Position numbers and translations under genes: made by a program. A stretch of 5,723 nucleotides of DNA from Paracoccaceae bacterium (lineage in GTDB: Bacteria; Pseudomonadota; Alphaproteobacteria; Rhodobacterales; Rhodobacteraceae). The stretch spans positions 1-5,723 of the forward strand of contig WFPZ01000132.1 in assembly GCA_015487335.1 (NCBI GenBank), read 5' to 3'. Below are positions 1-5,648 of the stretch, one piece after another (the stretch's first letter is position 1; the number at the start of each line of letters is the position of its first letter). The notes beneath the pieces were generated by a model. That model searched no databases, was not told the origin of the DNA, and was given only the letters and a program-made list of their open reading frames with translations.

Positions 1-343
1 GCGCATCGGGGGTGACGATGGCATGGCGGCTCTTGAACAGGATGCGCGCGGTCACCGGCACGGCCTTGCCCGGCTCTGCATAGCCCGTCACCTGCACCAG
101 CAGCGGCTGGCCCGGGCGCAGGCCCTTGCCCGCGCGCAGGAACCCCGTGCCCTCGGGCAGGCGCAGCATCATTGCCCCCTGCCCCTTCATCGGCCGGTCG
201 CAGATGGCGCGGTAGATGGCGCCGGGCTTCGGCGGGCCGTCCTCGGGCGGATCGACGAGAAGATCCTCCAGCCGCCCGTCCTCGATCAGGGCGGCGGCGG
301 CGCGCCCCTCCAGCTGCCCCAGGGCGATGACGCGCCCCTTCAC
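1..343 (-). CDS. Ribonuclease E/G family protein, N-terminal part (partial)
   Basis: This is the first 114 codons of an endoribonuclease of the RNase E/G family, an RNA-processing and decay enzyme of the cytoplasm; the rest lies beyond base 1. The visible protein begins KGRVIALGQLEGR and continues with an S1/OB-like stretch at about residues 37-85 (GAIYRAICDRPMKGQG, then GFLRAGKGLRPGQPLLVQV), followed by GYAEPGKAVPVT and FKSRHAIVTPDA. This matches the short RNase G-like proteins of Rhodobacterales that I remember. The catalytic DNase I-like part is not in the window. The start is GTG at 341-343, which overlaps the maf stop as GTGA, with GGAG seven bases upstream inside the end of maf. The overlap suggests translation coupled to maf. 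I cannot decide between RNase E and RNase G naming from this fragment. Confidence 0.88.
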   Translation of the reverse strand, partial: MKGRVIALGQLEGRAAAALIEDGRLEDLLVDPPEDGPPKPGAIYRAICDRPMKGQGAMMLRLPEGTGFLRAGKGLRPGQPLLVQVTGYAEPGKAVPVTARILFKSRHAIVTPDA

Positions 344-918
344 CCCTTTTCTCCGAATACGCGATAGCCCGCCGCCTCCAGCAGATGGGCCGTTTCGGCC
401 ACCGGCAGGCCCATGACCGCCGAGAACGAGCCCTGGATCCACGGGATGAAGGCCCCCGCCAGGCCCTGGATGGCATAGCCGCCGGCCTTGCCCTGCCACT
501 CGCCCGAAGCGAGGTAGGCGTTGAGCTCGACATCCGAAAGCCGTTTCATCTTCACCGCGGTCACCACGTCGCGTTCAAGGATACGCTCCGGGGTTCTCAC
601 CGCCACCGCGGTGATGACCGCATGGCGCCGCCCGGACAGGCGCAGCAGGAACTCGGCCGCCTCGCCGGCACTCTCCGGCTTGCCCAGGATGCGCCGGCCC
701 AGCGCCACGGTGGTATCGGCGCAAAGCACCACCTCGCCCTCGCCCGGGACGATGGCCTGCGCCTTCTCGCGCGCCATGCGCCGGCAATAGGCGCGCGGCA
801 GCTCTCCCTTGCGGGGGGTTTCGTCGATGCCGGCGGCGCGAATCTCGTCGGGCACGAGGCCCAGCTGCGCCAGGAGCTCCCTGCGGCGCGGGCTCGCGGA
901 GCCGAGAATGAGGCGCAA
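340..918 (-). CDS. maf: Maf family nucleotide pyrophosphatase (YhdE-like)
   Basis: This is a complete Maf protein of 192 residues, the usual family length. Maf enzymes hydrolyse nucleoside triphosphates to monophosphates, acting on canonical or modified pyrimidine nucleotides, and have been linked to septum inhibition. Visible signatures are GSASPRRREL (residues 6-15), the acidic LCADTTVALG (65-74, with D68 as the likely catalytic base), GKP (79-81) and GYAIQGLAGAFI (147-158). The YAIQG and HAVITAVAV stretches resemble the YhdE (dTTP/UTP) branch more than the YceF branch; that subgroup call is inference. The start is TTG at 916-918. It is the only reasonable one: the in-frame infA stop (TAA, 928-930) lies just upstream, and the codons between are GGC GCG GTC. 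AAGGCG at 924-929 gives a ribosome site five bases before TTG. The gene sits 9 bp after infA and overlaps the RNase E/G start by 4 bases, so the three are probably one transcript. Confidence 0.95.
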   Translation of the reverse strand: MRLILGSASPRRRELLAQLGLVPDEIRAAGIDETPRKGELPRAYCRRMAREKAQAIVPGEGEVVLCADTTVALGRRILGKPESAGEAAEFLLRLSGRRHAVITAVAVRTPERILERDVVTAVKMKRLSDVELNAYLASGEWQGKAGGYAIQGLAGAFIPWIQGSFSAVMGLPVAETAHLLEAAGYRVFGEKG

Positions 919-927
919 GACCGCGCC

Positions 928-1146
928 TTACTTGAAGCGGTAGTTGATCCGACCCTTGGTCAGATCATAGGGGGTCATTTCAACCTGAACCCGGTCGCCA
1001 GCCAGAACGCGGATGCGGTTCTTGCGCATCTTGCCTGCCGTATGCGCGATGATTTCATGGCCGTTCTCAAGCTCGACCCTGAATGTCGCATTCGGCAGGA
1101 GTTCCTTCACGACACCGGGAAATTCGAGCATTTCTTCCTTGGCCAT
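928..1146 (-). CDS. infA: Translation initiation factor IF-1
   Basis: This encodes a 72-residue IF-1, the usual length. IF-1 is a single OB-fold (S1-type) protein that binds the A site of the 30S subunit and works with IF-2 and IF-3 in initiation. The sequence shows the standard features: MAKEEMLEFPGVVKELLPNA at the start, FRVELENGHEIIAHTAGKMR (residues 22-41), then KNRIRVLAGDRV and the C-terminal YDLTKGRINYRFK. An upstream ATG at 1203 in the same frame would add 19 residues (GAFKPRPQFGG...). I reject it because IF-1 proteins begin at MAKEE and a GGAG site (1152-1155) lies five bases before the ATG at 1144-1146. The gene follows a 161-bp gap, so it probably has its own promoter, and it is followed after 9 bp by maf. 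Confidence 0.98.
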   Translation of the reverse strand: MAKEEMLEFPGVVKELLPNATFRVELENGHEIIAHTAGKMRKNRIRVLAGDRVQVEMTPYDLTKGRINYRFK

Positions 1147-1161
1147 GATCACTCCGTTATT

Positions 1162-1189
1162 GCCTTCCCCGCCAAACTGCGGGCGAGGC
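1162..1189 (-). promoter_or_regulatory. Imperfect hairpin in the infA leader
   Basis: Read on the minus strand, GCCT (1186-1189) pairs with AGGC (1162-1165) and CCCGC (1179-1183) pairs with GCGGG (1168-1172). A 2x2 internal mismatch separates the two stems and a six-base loop closes the structure. It lies about seven bases upstream of the infA GGAG ribosome site. It could be an mRNA leader stem-loop or an operator-like inverted repeat. In GC-rich DNA such a structure can also arise by chance, and no function is known to me. Confidence 0.3.
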
Positions 1190-1190
1190 T

Positions 1191-1219
1191 TAAATGCGCC
1201 CAATGGCGATATTTTTCAA
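1191..1219 (-). promoter_or_regulatory. Possible infA promoter
   Basis: On the minus strand a good -35 hexamer, TTGAAA (1214-1219), is followed after 17 bases by CATTTA (1191-1196), a poor -10 match. It is the most AT-rich stretch in the 161-bp gap upstream of infA, which fits a promoter for the infA-maf-RNase E/G group. The weak -10 makes this tentative. If it is right, transcription would start near base 1184, inside the leader hairpin. Confidence 0.35.
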
Positions 1220-1263
1220 GAGCAGATTGCCGCTTTGGGGGCATTGCGCGGGCTCGGGAGGCA

Positions 1264-1307
1264 GGAAAAGGGCCGCATGGCGCGGCGGCGGGCGAATCGC
1301 GGCCCGC
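1264..1307 (-). terminator. Possible terminator after the phosphatase gene
   Basis: Directly after the phosphatase stop codon, the minus strand has two GC-rich hairpins. The first is GCGGGC/GCCCGC (1302-1307 with 1288-1293), with an eight-base loop. The second is GCCGC/GCGGC (1282-1286 with 1272-1276), with a five-base loop, and is followed by CCCTTTTCC. The short stems and short T run make this a weak intrinsic terminator at best. Its place at the end of the murA-to-phosphatase block supports the call. Confidence 0.35.
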
Positions 1308-1790
1308 TCAGGCGGGGGGTGATTCGGGCTCGATGTCCTGCGGCGGGGGGCCGAATCGCTGCCGCATGCGGGCGATGATCTGGTCGCGCGCCTGGCGGTA
1401 GGCGGCGAGTTTCTCTTCGCGGCTCTCGCCCAGGCCGGACGGGTCGAGCACCGGCCAGTATTCCACGTCCAGATGGTAAAAGCGGGTGAACTCCAGCGCC
1501 ATGCGCTGCGAGGCGGGCGAAAGTGCGACCACCAGATCGAAACCGGAAAGATCGTCGCCCCACTGCTGCATCTCCTCGAAGGAGCGCGAGCGGTGGCGCG
1601 ACAGCTCCACCCCGATCTCTTCGCAGACCGCGACGGCAAAGCCGTCGATCTCGTAGTCGTTGTGCACCCCCGCCGATTGCACATAGGTGTTCTGGCCGTA
1701 GAGCTTCTTCATGATGCCCTCGGCCATGGGAGAACGGATGGCGTTGTGATCACAACAGAACAGGACGGAACCGGGAAGGCCAGTGCTCAT
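1308..1790 (-). CDS. Low-molecular-weight protein tyrosine phosphatase-like protein
   Basis: This is a complete 160-residue protein of the low-molecular-weight phosphatase/arsenate reductase fold. The P-loop is CDHNAIRSP (residues 13-21), matching CX5R(S/T) with C13 as nucleophile and R19 binding phosphate. The general-acid region is WPVLDPSG with D116, where classical eukaryotic enzymes have DPYY. Other family features are QSAGV (38-42) and the FDLVVALSP stretch (84-92). The only cysteines are 12, 13 and 56, so the redox cysteine set of thioredoxin-type arsenate reductases is absent and a phosphatase role is more likely; the substrate is unknown. The start is ATG at 1788-1790, with a strong GGGAGG site (1797-1802) six bases upstream. 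A longer in-frame reading up to 1985 overlaps the UPF0262 gene and is a shadow. The gene begins 2 bp after the UPF0262 stop and probably ends this operon. Confidence 0.92.
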   Translation of the reverse strand: MSTGLPGSVLFCCDHNAIRSPMAEGIMKKLYGQNTYVQSAGVHNDYEIDGFAVAVCEEIGVELSRHRSRSFEEMQQWGDDLSGFDLVVALSPASQRMALEFTRFYHLDVEYWPVLDPSGLGESREEKLAAYRQARDQIIARMRQRFGPPPQDIEPESPPA

Positions 1791-1792
1791 GC

Positions 1793-2272
1793 TCAGCCTC
1801 CCCAGTGCAGCACGCAGATCAGGGTGAACAGGCGGCGCGAGGTGTCGATGTCGACCACCGCCTTGCCCTCGAGGCGCTCCTGCAGCACCCGGGCCCCCTC
1901 GTTGTGTATGCCGCGCCGGGCCATGTCGATGGCCTCGATATGGCTGGGCGGCAGTTTCTTCACCGCGTCGAAATAGCTTTCGCAAATCTGGAAGTAATCC
2001 TTCACCACCTGCCGGAAGGGGCCGAGGGAGAGGTGGAACTCGGCCACCCGGGCCCCGGATTCATCGTCGATCTCGAACACCAGCCGGCGTTCGCGAATCG
2101 CCAGCGAAAGCCGGAACGGCCCCGGCGGCACCTCGCGCCCCTCGCGCGGCGGCAGGGCGAAGGAGTTTTCCTCCAGCAGGTCGAATATCGCCACGCGGCG
2201 TTCCTGTTCGATCTCGGGCGTGGGCGGAGGAAGGCCCGCATCGTCGATTTCCACATGGATCAGCCGGCTCAT
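1793..2272 (-). CDS. UPF0262 family protein of unknown function
   Basis: This 159-residue protein matches what I know of the alphaproteobacterial UPF0262 family, whose function is undescribed as far as I know. The N-terminus is MSRLIHVEIDDAGLPPPTPE, followed by EQERRVAIFDLLEENSFALP (residues 22-41) and GPFRLSLAIRERRLVFEID. The C-terminal half contains LGPFRQVVKDYFQICESYFD, then IEAIDMARRGIHNEGARVLQ and the ending FTLICVLHWGG. It has no signal peptide, no membrane segment and no obvious catalytic motif, so it is probably a soluble alpha/beta cytoplasmic protein. The ATG at 2270-2272 lies 3 bp after the hisD stop, and the stop lies 2 bp before the phosphatase gene. It therefore appears to be an internal operon gene, probably translated by coupling since only a weak G-rich ribosome site precedes it. 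Confidence 0.9.
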   Translation of the reverse strand: MSRLIHVEIDDAGLPPPTPEIEQERRVAIFDLLEENSFALPPREGREVPPGPFRLSLAIRERRLVFEIDDESGARVAEFHLSLGPFRQVVKDYFQICESYFDAVKKLPPSHIEAIDMARRGIHNEGARVLQERLEGKAVVDIDTSRRLFTLICVLHWGG

Positions 2273-2275
2273 GGC

Positions 2276-3580
2276 TCAGCCCCCGTTCAGACGGTCGAGC
2301 CGGGCGCGCACCGACAGCCCGTGCGCCTGCAGGCTTTCCGAACGCGCCAGCGTTTCGGCCGCGGGCCCGATGGCCGCAAGCGCCTCGGGCGACATTTTCG
2401 CCAGCGTGCTGCGCTTCATGAAATCGAGCACCGACAGCCCGCTGGAAAACCGCGCCGAGCGCGCGGTGGGCAGCACGTGGTTGGGCCCGCCCACGTAATC
2501 GCCGATCGCCTCCGGCGTCCAGGCGCCGAGGAAGATCGCCCCGGCATGGCGGATGTTCTCGGCCAGCGCCTCGGGGTTGGCGACGCACAGCTCCAGATGT
2601 TCGGGCGCGATGCGGTCGGCCAGGGCGGCCGCCTCGCCCATGTCGCGCACCGTGATCACGGCACCGTTGCGGCGCCAGCTGGCGCCGGCGATGGCGCGCC
2701 GCTCCAGCATCTGCAGGCGGGCCTCGACGGCCTCGGCCACCGCCGCGGCAAAGGCGGCATCGTCGGTGATCAGGATCGCCTGGGCGCTCTCGTCATGCTC
2801 GGCCTGGCTGAGCAGGTCCAGCGCCAGCCAGTCCGGATCGTTGTGGCGGTCGGCAATCACCAGGATCTCGGAGGGCCCGGCGATCATGTCGATGCCGACA
2901 CGGCCGAAAACGCGGCGCTTGGCGGCGGCCACCCAGGCATTGCCGGGGCCGGTGATCTTGTCCACCGGGGCGATGGTCTGCGTGCCGTAGGCCATGGCGG
3001 CGATCGCCTGCGCGCCGCCGATGCGGTACACCTTGCGCACCCCCGCAATCCTGGCCGCCAGCAGCACCAGCGGGTTGGCCTGCCCCTCAGGCGTGGGGGC
3101 GCAGACCACGAGGTTTCCAACCCCCGCCACCTGGGCGGGAATGGCGTTCATCAGTACCGACGAGGGATAGGAGGCCAGCCCCCCCGGCACATAGAGCCCC
3201 GCCGCCGAGACCGGCCTCCAGCGCCAGCCGAGGGTGGCGCCGGTCTCGTCCACCCAGCTTTCATCGGCGGGCAGCTGGCGGGCATGATAGGCGCGGATGC
3301 GCTCGGCCGCCGTCTCGAGCGCCTTGCGTTCCTCCCGGGGAACCCTGGCGCATTCCGCCTCGATCTCCTCGTCCGAGAAGGCCAGCGTTTCGGGGGTCAG
3401 CTCCAGGCGGTCGAATTTCGCGGTCAGTTCGATCACCGCCTCGTCGCCGCGCGCGCGCACATCGGCGATGATCTCGGCCACCGCATCATCAACCTCGGGG
3501 GCATCCTCGCGCTTCATCTCCAGAAGCGCCGCGAAACGGGCTTCGAAATCGGGCTCGGTGGTGTTCAGAAACTGGGGCAT
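2276..3580 (-). CDS. hisD: Histidinol dehydrogenase
   Basis: This encodes a 434-residue HisD, the zinc- and NAD-dependent enzyme that oxidises L-histidinol through histidinal to histidine in the last two steps of the pathway. Length and key residues agree with E. coli HisD. Visible are GLYVPGG (128-134), RIGGAQAIAAMAYGT (186-200), DKITGPGNAWVAAAKR (207-222) and DMIAGPSEILVIAD (231-244). Predicted zinc ligands are Q259 and H262 (LLSQAEHDES), D361 (GDYVGGPNH) and H420 (SLQAHGLS). The catalytic pair is E327-H328 (IAPEHLE). No key residue is missing, so the enzyme should be active. The start is ATG at 3578-3580, with AGGAGA (3586-3591) five bases upstream. An in-frame ATG at 3628 adds a proline-rich 16-residue extension and is rejected. 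No other his gene is in the window, so hisD is away from the main histidine genes. It follows an 86-bp gap after the DUF2948 gene. Confidence 0.98.
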   Translation of the reverse strand: MPQFLNTTEPDFEARFAALLEMKREDAPEVDDAVAEIIADVRARGDEAVIELTAKFDRLELTPETLAFSDEEIEAECARVPREERKALETAAERIRAYHARQLPADESWVDETGATLGWRWRPVSAAGLYVPGGLASYPSSVLMNAIPAQVAGVGNLVVCAPTPEGQANPLVLLAARIAGVRKVYRIGGAQAIAAMAYGTQTIAPVDKITGPGNAWVAAAKRRVFGRVGIDMIAGPSEILVIADRHNDPDWLALDLLSQAEHDESAQAILITDDAAFAAAVAEAVEARLQMLERRAIAGASWRRNGAVITVRDMGEAAALADRIAPEHLELCVANPEALAENIRHAGAIFLGAWTPEAIGDYVGGPNHVLPTARSARFSSGLSVLDFMKRSTLAKMSPEALAAIGPAAETLARSESLQAHGLSVRARLDRLNGG

Positions 3581-3617
3581 CGGTCTCTCCTGTCGGCCCG
3601 GAATAGACGGGGGCGGG

Positions 3618-3636
3618 CGCGGGCTCAAGCCCCGCG
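3618..3636 (-). repeat. GC-rich inverted repeat before hisD
   Basis: In the 86-bp gap between the DUF2948 stop and hisD, the bases CGCGGG and CCCGCG form a 6-bp stem around a seven-base loop. An alternative fold is GGGC/GCCC around TTGA. There is no T run after it, so it is not a classic terminator. It could attenuate or process the transcript, or be chance in GC-rich DNA. I see no convincing -35/-10 pair in this gap. Confidence 0.3.
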
Positions 3637-3666
3637 GCGTGCCGGGCGGGGCGCGGCGAGGGGCGC

Positions 3667-4143
3667 TCAGCCGTGGTGCGGGGCCTTGCCGGAAGGCGCC
3701 ACGTAGGGGCGGGTCACGTCGCGCAGGGTGGCCTCCAGCGCCTCGACCTCCAGCGCGATCGCCCCGTCGCCGGCCAGGATCAGCTCCACCCGGCCGGTGG
3801 TGTCCGGGCCGGGGGTGAAGGTGATTTCCAGCAAGGAGAGGATCAGATCCGGGTCGTGCCGGTCGAAGCCTTGGCTGGACACCTTCATCACGTCCTCGAA
3901 GGCCAGCACCGACTGCACCCGTTCATAGGGGCGCTCGGGGCGGGTGGCACGCACCGCCTCTTCCCAGCGGAACCGGTTGAGCAGTAGCGCGAAGCGGCGG
4001 CGCCTCCTGTCCCATTTCATCTCGGTGGCGGGAAAGACGGCATCCTGCACCAGGGCGGCGATCACCTGCAGGTCTTCACTGTCGAAAGCCTTGAGCCGCA
4101 GCGGCGCCTCGTCGGCATCCTCGAATCTTGCATCTTCGGCCAT
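3667..4143 (-). CDS. DUF2948 family protein of unknown function
   Basis: This 158-residue protein resembles the alphaproteobacterial DUF2948 family, for which I know no function. Recognisable stretches are LRLKAFDSEDLQVIAALVQD (residues 15-34), DAVFPATEMKWDRRRRRFAL (34-53) and LLNRFRWEE, followed by RPYERVQSVLAFEDVMKVSS. The late part is LSLLEITFTPG with GRVELILAGDGAIALEVEAL, ending in DVTRPYVAPSGKAPHHG. It is soluble, with no signal peptide or membrane segment; the repeated beta-like strands suggest a compact alpha/beta fold. The ATG (4141-4143) shares its A with the murA stop as TGATG, and only a weak G-rich ribosome site precedes it. It is therefore very likely translated by reinitiation after murA, and the dependence on murA expression hints at a cell-wall or growth-linked role, which is inference. 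Confidence 0.9.
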   Translation of the reverse strand: MAEDARFEDADEAPLRLKAFDSEDLQVIAALVQDAVFPATEMKWDRRRRRFALLLNRFRWEEAVRATRPERPYERVQSVLAFEDVMKVSSQGFDRHDPDLILSLLEITFTPGPDTTGRVELILAGDGAIALEVEALEATLRDVTRPYVAPSGKAPHHG

Positions 4144-5408
4144 CAGTTGCTCACCCGTTCGATATCCGCGCCGATGCCGCGGAACTTGCGCACCACATGT
4201 TCATACCCGCGGTCGAGATGATAGACCCGGTTGACCACCGTCTCGCCCTCGGCCGCCAGGCCGGCGAGAATCAGCGAGACCGAGGCGCGCAGGTCGGTGG
4301 CCATCACCGGCGCGCCCTTGAGCCGCTCCACCCCGGTAACCGTGGCGGTGCCGCCGCGCACCTCGATCTGCGCACCCATGCGCATCAGCTCGGGGGCATG
4401 CATGAAGCGGTTCTCGAAGATCGTCTCGTGCAGCACCGAAACCCCTTCGGCGGTGCACATCAGCGCCATCATCTGGGCCTGCAGATCGGTGGGGAAACCG
4501 GGGAAGGGCGCGGTTTCCACGTCCACCGAACGCACCCGCCCATTGGGGCGCGAGACCTTCAGCCCGTCGGCGGTTTCCTCGATCTCGATTCCCGCCTCCT
4601 CGAGCTTTTCGCAAAAGGCGGGCAGCAGCTCGCGCCGCCCGCCCGTGAGCTCCACCTCGCCGCCGGCGATGGCGGGGGCCAGCATGTAGGTGCCCAGCTC
4701 GATGCGGTCGACGATCACCGGGTGGGTCGCGCCATGCAGCCGCTCCACCCCCTCGATGATGATCGTGCCGGTGCCGTCGCCCTCGATCCGGGCGCCCATG
4801 GCGCGCAGACAGGTGGCCAAATCGGAGATTTCCGGCTCGCGCGCGGCGTTGCGGATCACCGTGGTGCCGCGGGCCAGGGTGGCGGCCATCAGAACGTTCT
4901 CGGTGGCCCCGACCGATGGGAAACGCAGCTCGATCTCGGCCCCCTTCAGCCCGTTCCTCGCCACTGCATGCAGATAGCCGTCGCGCAGCTCGATCTCGGC
5001 GCCCATGGCCTGAAGCCCGTGGATGTGCAGGTCCATCGGCCGCGCGCCGATGGCACAGCCCCCCGGCAGGGACACCACCGCCTTGCCGTGACGCGCCAGA
5101 AGCGGCCCCAGCACCAGGTTGGAGGCGCGCATCTTGCGCACGATGTCGTATTCGGCCACGTGATTGCGGGCGTCATGGCTGGACATGGCCAGCACCTGCC
5201 CGTCGGCCAGGCTCTGCACCTCGGCCCCAAGCGACTGCAGAAGCTGCGTCATGGTGGCGATGTCGGCCAGCCGGGGCACGTTGGTCAGGGTCAGCGGCTC
5301 GTCCGAAAGCAGCGTGGCCGGCATCAGCGCAAGACAGGCGTTCTTCGCTCCGGCGATGGGAATCTCTCCGCGCAGCGCACCGCCGCCCCTGACGATGATC
5401 GAATCCAT
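4143..5408 (-). CDS. murA: UDP-N-acetylglucosamine 1-carboxyvinyltransferase
   Basis: This encodes a 421-residue MurA, the cytoplasmic enzyme that transfers enolpyruvate from phosphoenolpyruvate to UDP-GlcNAc, the first committed step of peptidoglycan synthesis. It has the EPSP-synthase-like double-domain fold. Visible active-site residues are K22-N23 (GAKNACLAL), R94 (RKMRASN), C118 in the mobile loop (LPGGCAIGARPMDLH), D308 (GFPTDLQAQ) and R400 (HLDRGYEH). Cysteine at 118 corresponds to E. coli C115, the residue modified by fosfomycin; it is not the Asp variant, so the target is of the fosfomycin-sensitive type. The start is ATG at 5406-5408, with GAGG (5414-5417) five bases upstream overlapping the stop of the preceding small gene. 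The murA stop overlaps the DUF2948 start by one base. Confidence 0.98.
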   Translation of the reverse strand: MDSIIVRGGGALRGEIPIAGAKNACLALMPATLLSDEPLTLTNVPRLADIATMTQLLQSLGAEVQSLADGQVLAMSSHDARNHVAEYDIVRKMRASNLVLGPLLARHGKAVVSLPGGCAIGARPMDLHIHGLQAMGAEIELRDGYLHAVARNGLKGAEIELRFPSVGATENVLMAATLARGTTVIRNAAREPEISDLATCLRAMGARIEGDGTGTIIIEGVERLHGATHPVIVDRIELGTYMLAPAIAGGEVELTGGRRELLPAFCEKLEEAGIEIEETADGLKVSRPNGRVRSVDVETAPFPGFPTDLQAQMMALMCTAEGVSVLHETIFENRFMHAPELMRMGAQIEVRGGTATVTGVERLKGAPVMATDLRASVSLILAGLAAEGETVVNRVYHLDRGYEHVVRKFRGIGADIERVSN

Positions 5409-5415
5409 GCCTGCC

Positions 5416-5559
5416 TCAGCCCTTTCCCTTTTCCGGCCGTGCCCGGGCGCGCGCCTGGGCCTTGCGCCGCTTCAGGTTGGCCCTGAGCGCGGCCTTCAGC
5501 CTTTCCTCCCGCCCCGCGGCGTCGTTCTTGTGCGTGGATTTGCCGGATTTTTCCACCAT
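5416..5559 (-). CDS. Small basic protein of 47 residues, function unknown
   Basis: This short open frame begins ATG GTG GAA at 5557-5559 and ends TGA at 5416-5418. The protein starts MVEKSGKSTHKNDAAG, then has a lysine/arginine-rich helix-like stretch at residues 17-41 (REERLKAALRANLKRRKAQA, then RARAR) and ends PEKGKG. I count 8 Lys and 8 Arg against 5 acidic residues, so it is strongly basic, with no cysteine, signal or membrane segment. Similar tiny basic proteins with an LKAALRxNLKRRKxQ core occur in alphaproteobacteria as unnamed hypotheticals, as far as I recall; I know no function, though nucleic-acid or ribosome binding would fit the charge. GAGAGG at 5565-5570 is a good ribosome site. 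The stop lies 7 bp before murA and overlaps the murA ribosome site, so it looks like the first gene of the murA operon. Confidence 0.78.
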   Translation of the reverse strand: MVEKSGKSTHKNDAAGREERLKAALRANLKRRKAQARARARPEKGKG

Positions 5560-5603
5560 GCGGCCCTCTCTAACGCAGCATGGCGAAAGGGTCCAGATTG
5601 CGC

Positions 5604-5630
5604 TTGCGTCGTGGGGAAATTGCGTCTAAT
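5604..5630 (+). promoter_or_regulatory. Possible tRNA-Thr promoter
   Basis: TCTAAT at 5625-5630 differs from the TATAAT consensus at one base and lies 18 bp upstream of the tRNA, which would leave a 5' leader of roughly 12 bases for RNase P to remove. TTGCGT at 5604-5609 is a possible -35, but the 15-bp spacer is short; TTGCGC at 5598-5603 would give 21 bp. The -10 is the more believable part. Confidence 0.35.
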
Positions 5631-5648
5631 CAGCCGCCCACGACAGGC

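Noticed and set aside
1294..1298. GANTC (CcrM methylation) sites, for example here and at the murA start (5401-5405)
   Set aside because: A five-base degenerate site is expected several times in this length by chance, and I see no clustering at a promoter.
385..1401. Plus-strand open frame of 338 codons opposite maf and infA
   Set aside because: It spans two real minus-strand genes and an intergenic gap, and the translation resembles no known protein.
1308..1790. Arsenate reductase (arsC) as the identity of the phosphatase gene
   Set aside because: Only cysteines 12, 13 and 56 are present, so the resolving cysteine pair of thioredoxin-type ArsC is missing, and no ars genes are nearby.
1791..1985. 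N-terminal extension of the phosphatase frame
   Set aside because: It lies inside the UPF0262 gene in another frame. A strong GGGAGG site precedes the ATG at 1790, and the P-loop then sits at the usual distance from the start.
3581..3628. Upstream in-frame ATG for hisD
   Set aside because: The added residues are proline-rich and unlike HisD N-termini, and the AGGAGA site fits the ATG at 3580.
1805..3706. Long plus-strand open frame of 633 codons
   Set aside because: It lies opposite UPF0262 and hisD, which are well-supported genes. Its composition (His, Gly, Arg, Gln rich) is typical of the antisense of GC-rich codons, and it contains no recognisable domain.
4128..5486. Plus-strand open frame of 452 codons opposite murA
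   Set aside because: It is the antisense shadow of murA, with biased composition and no family signature.
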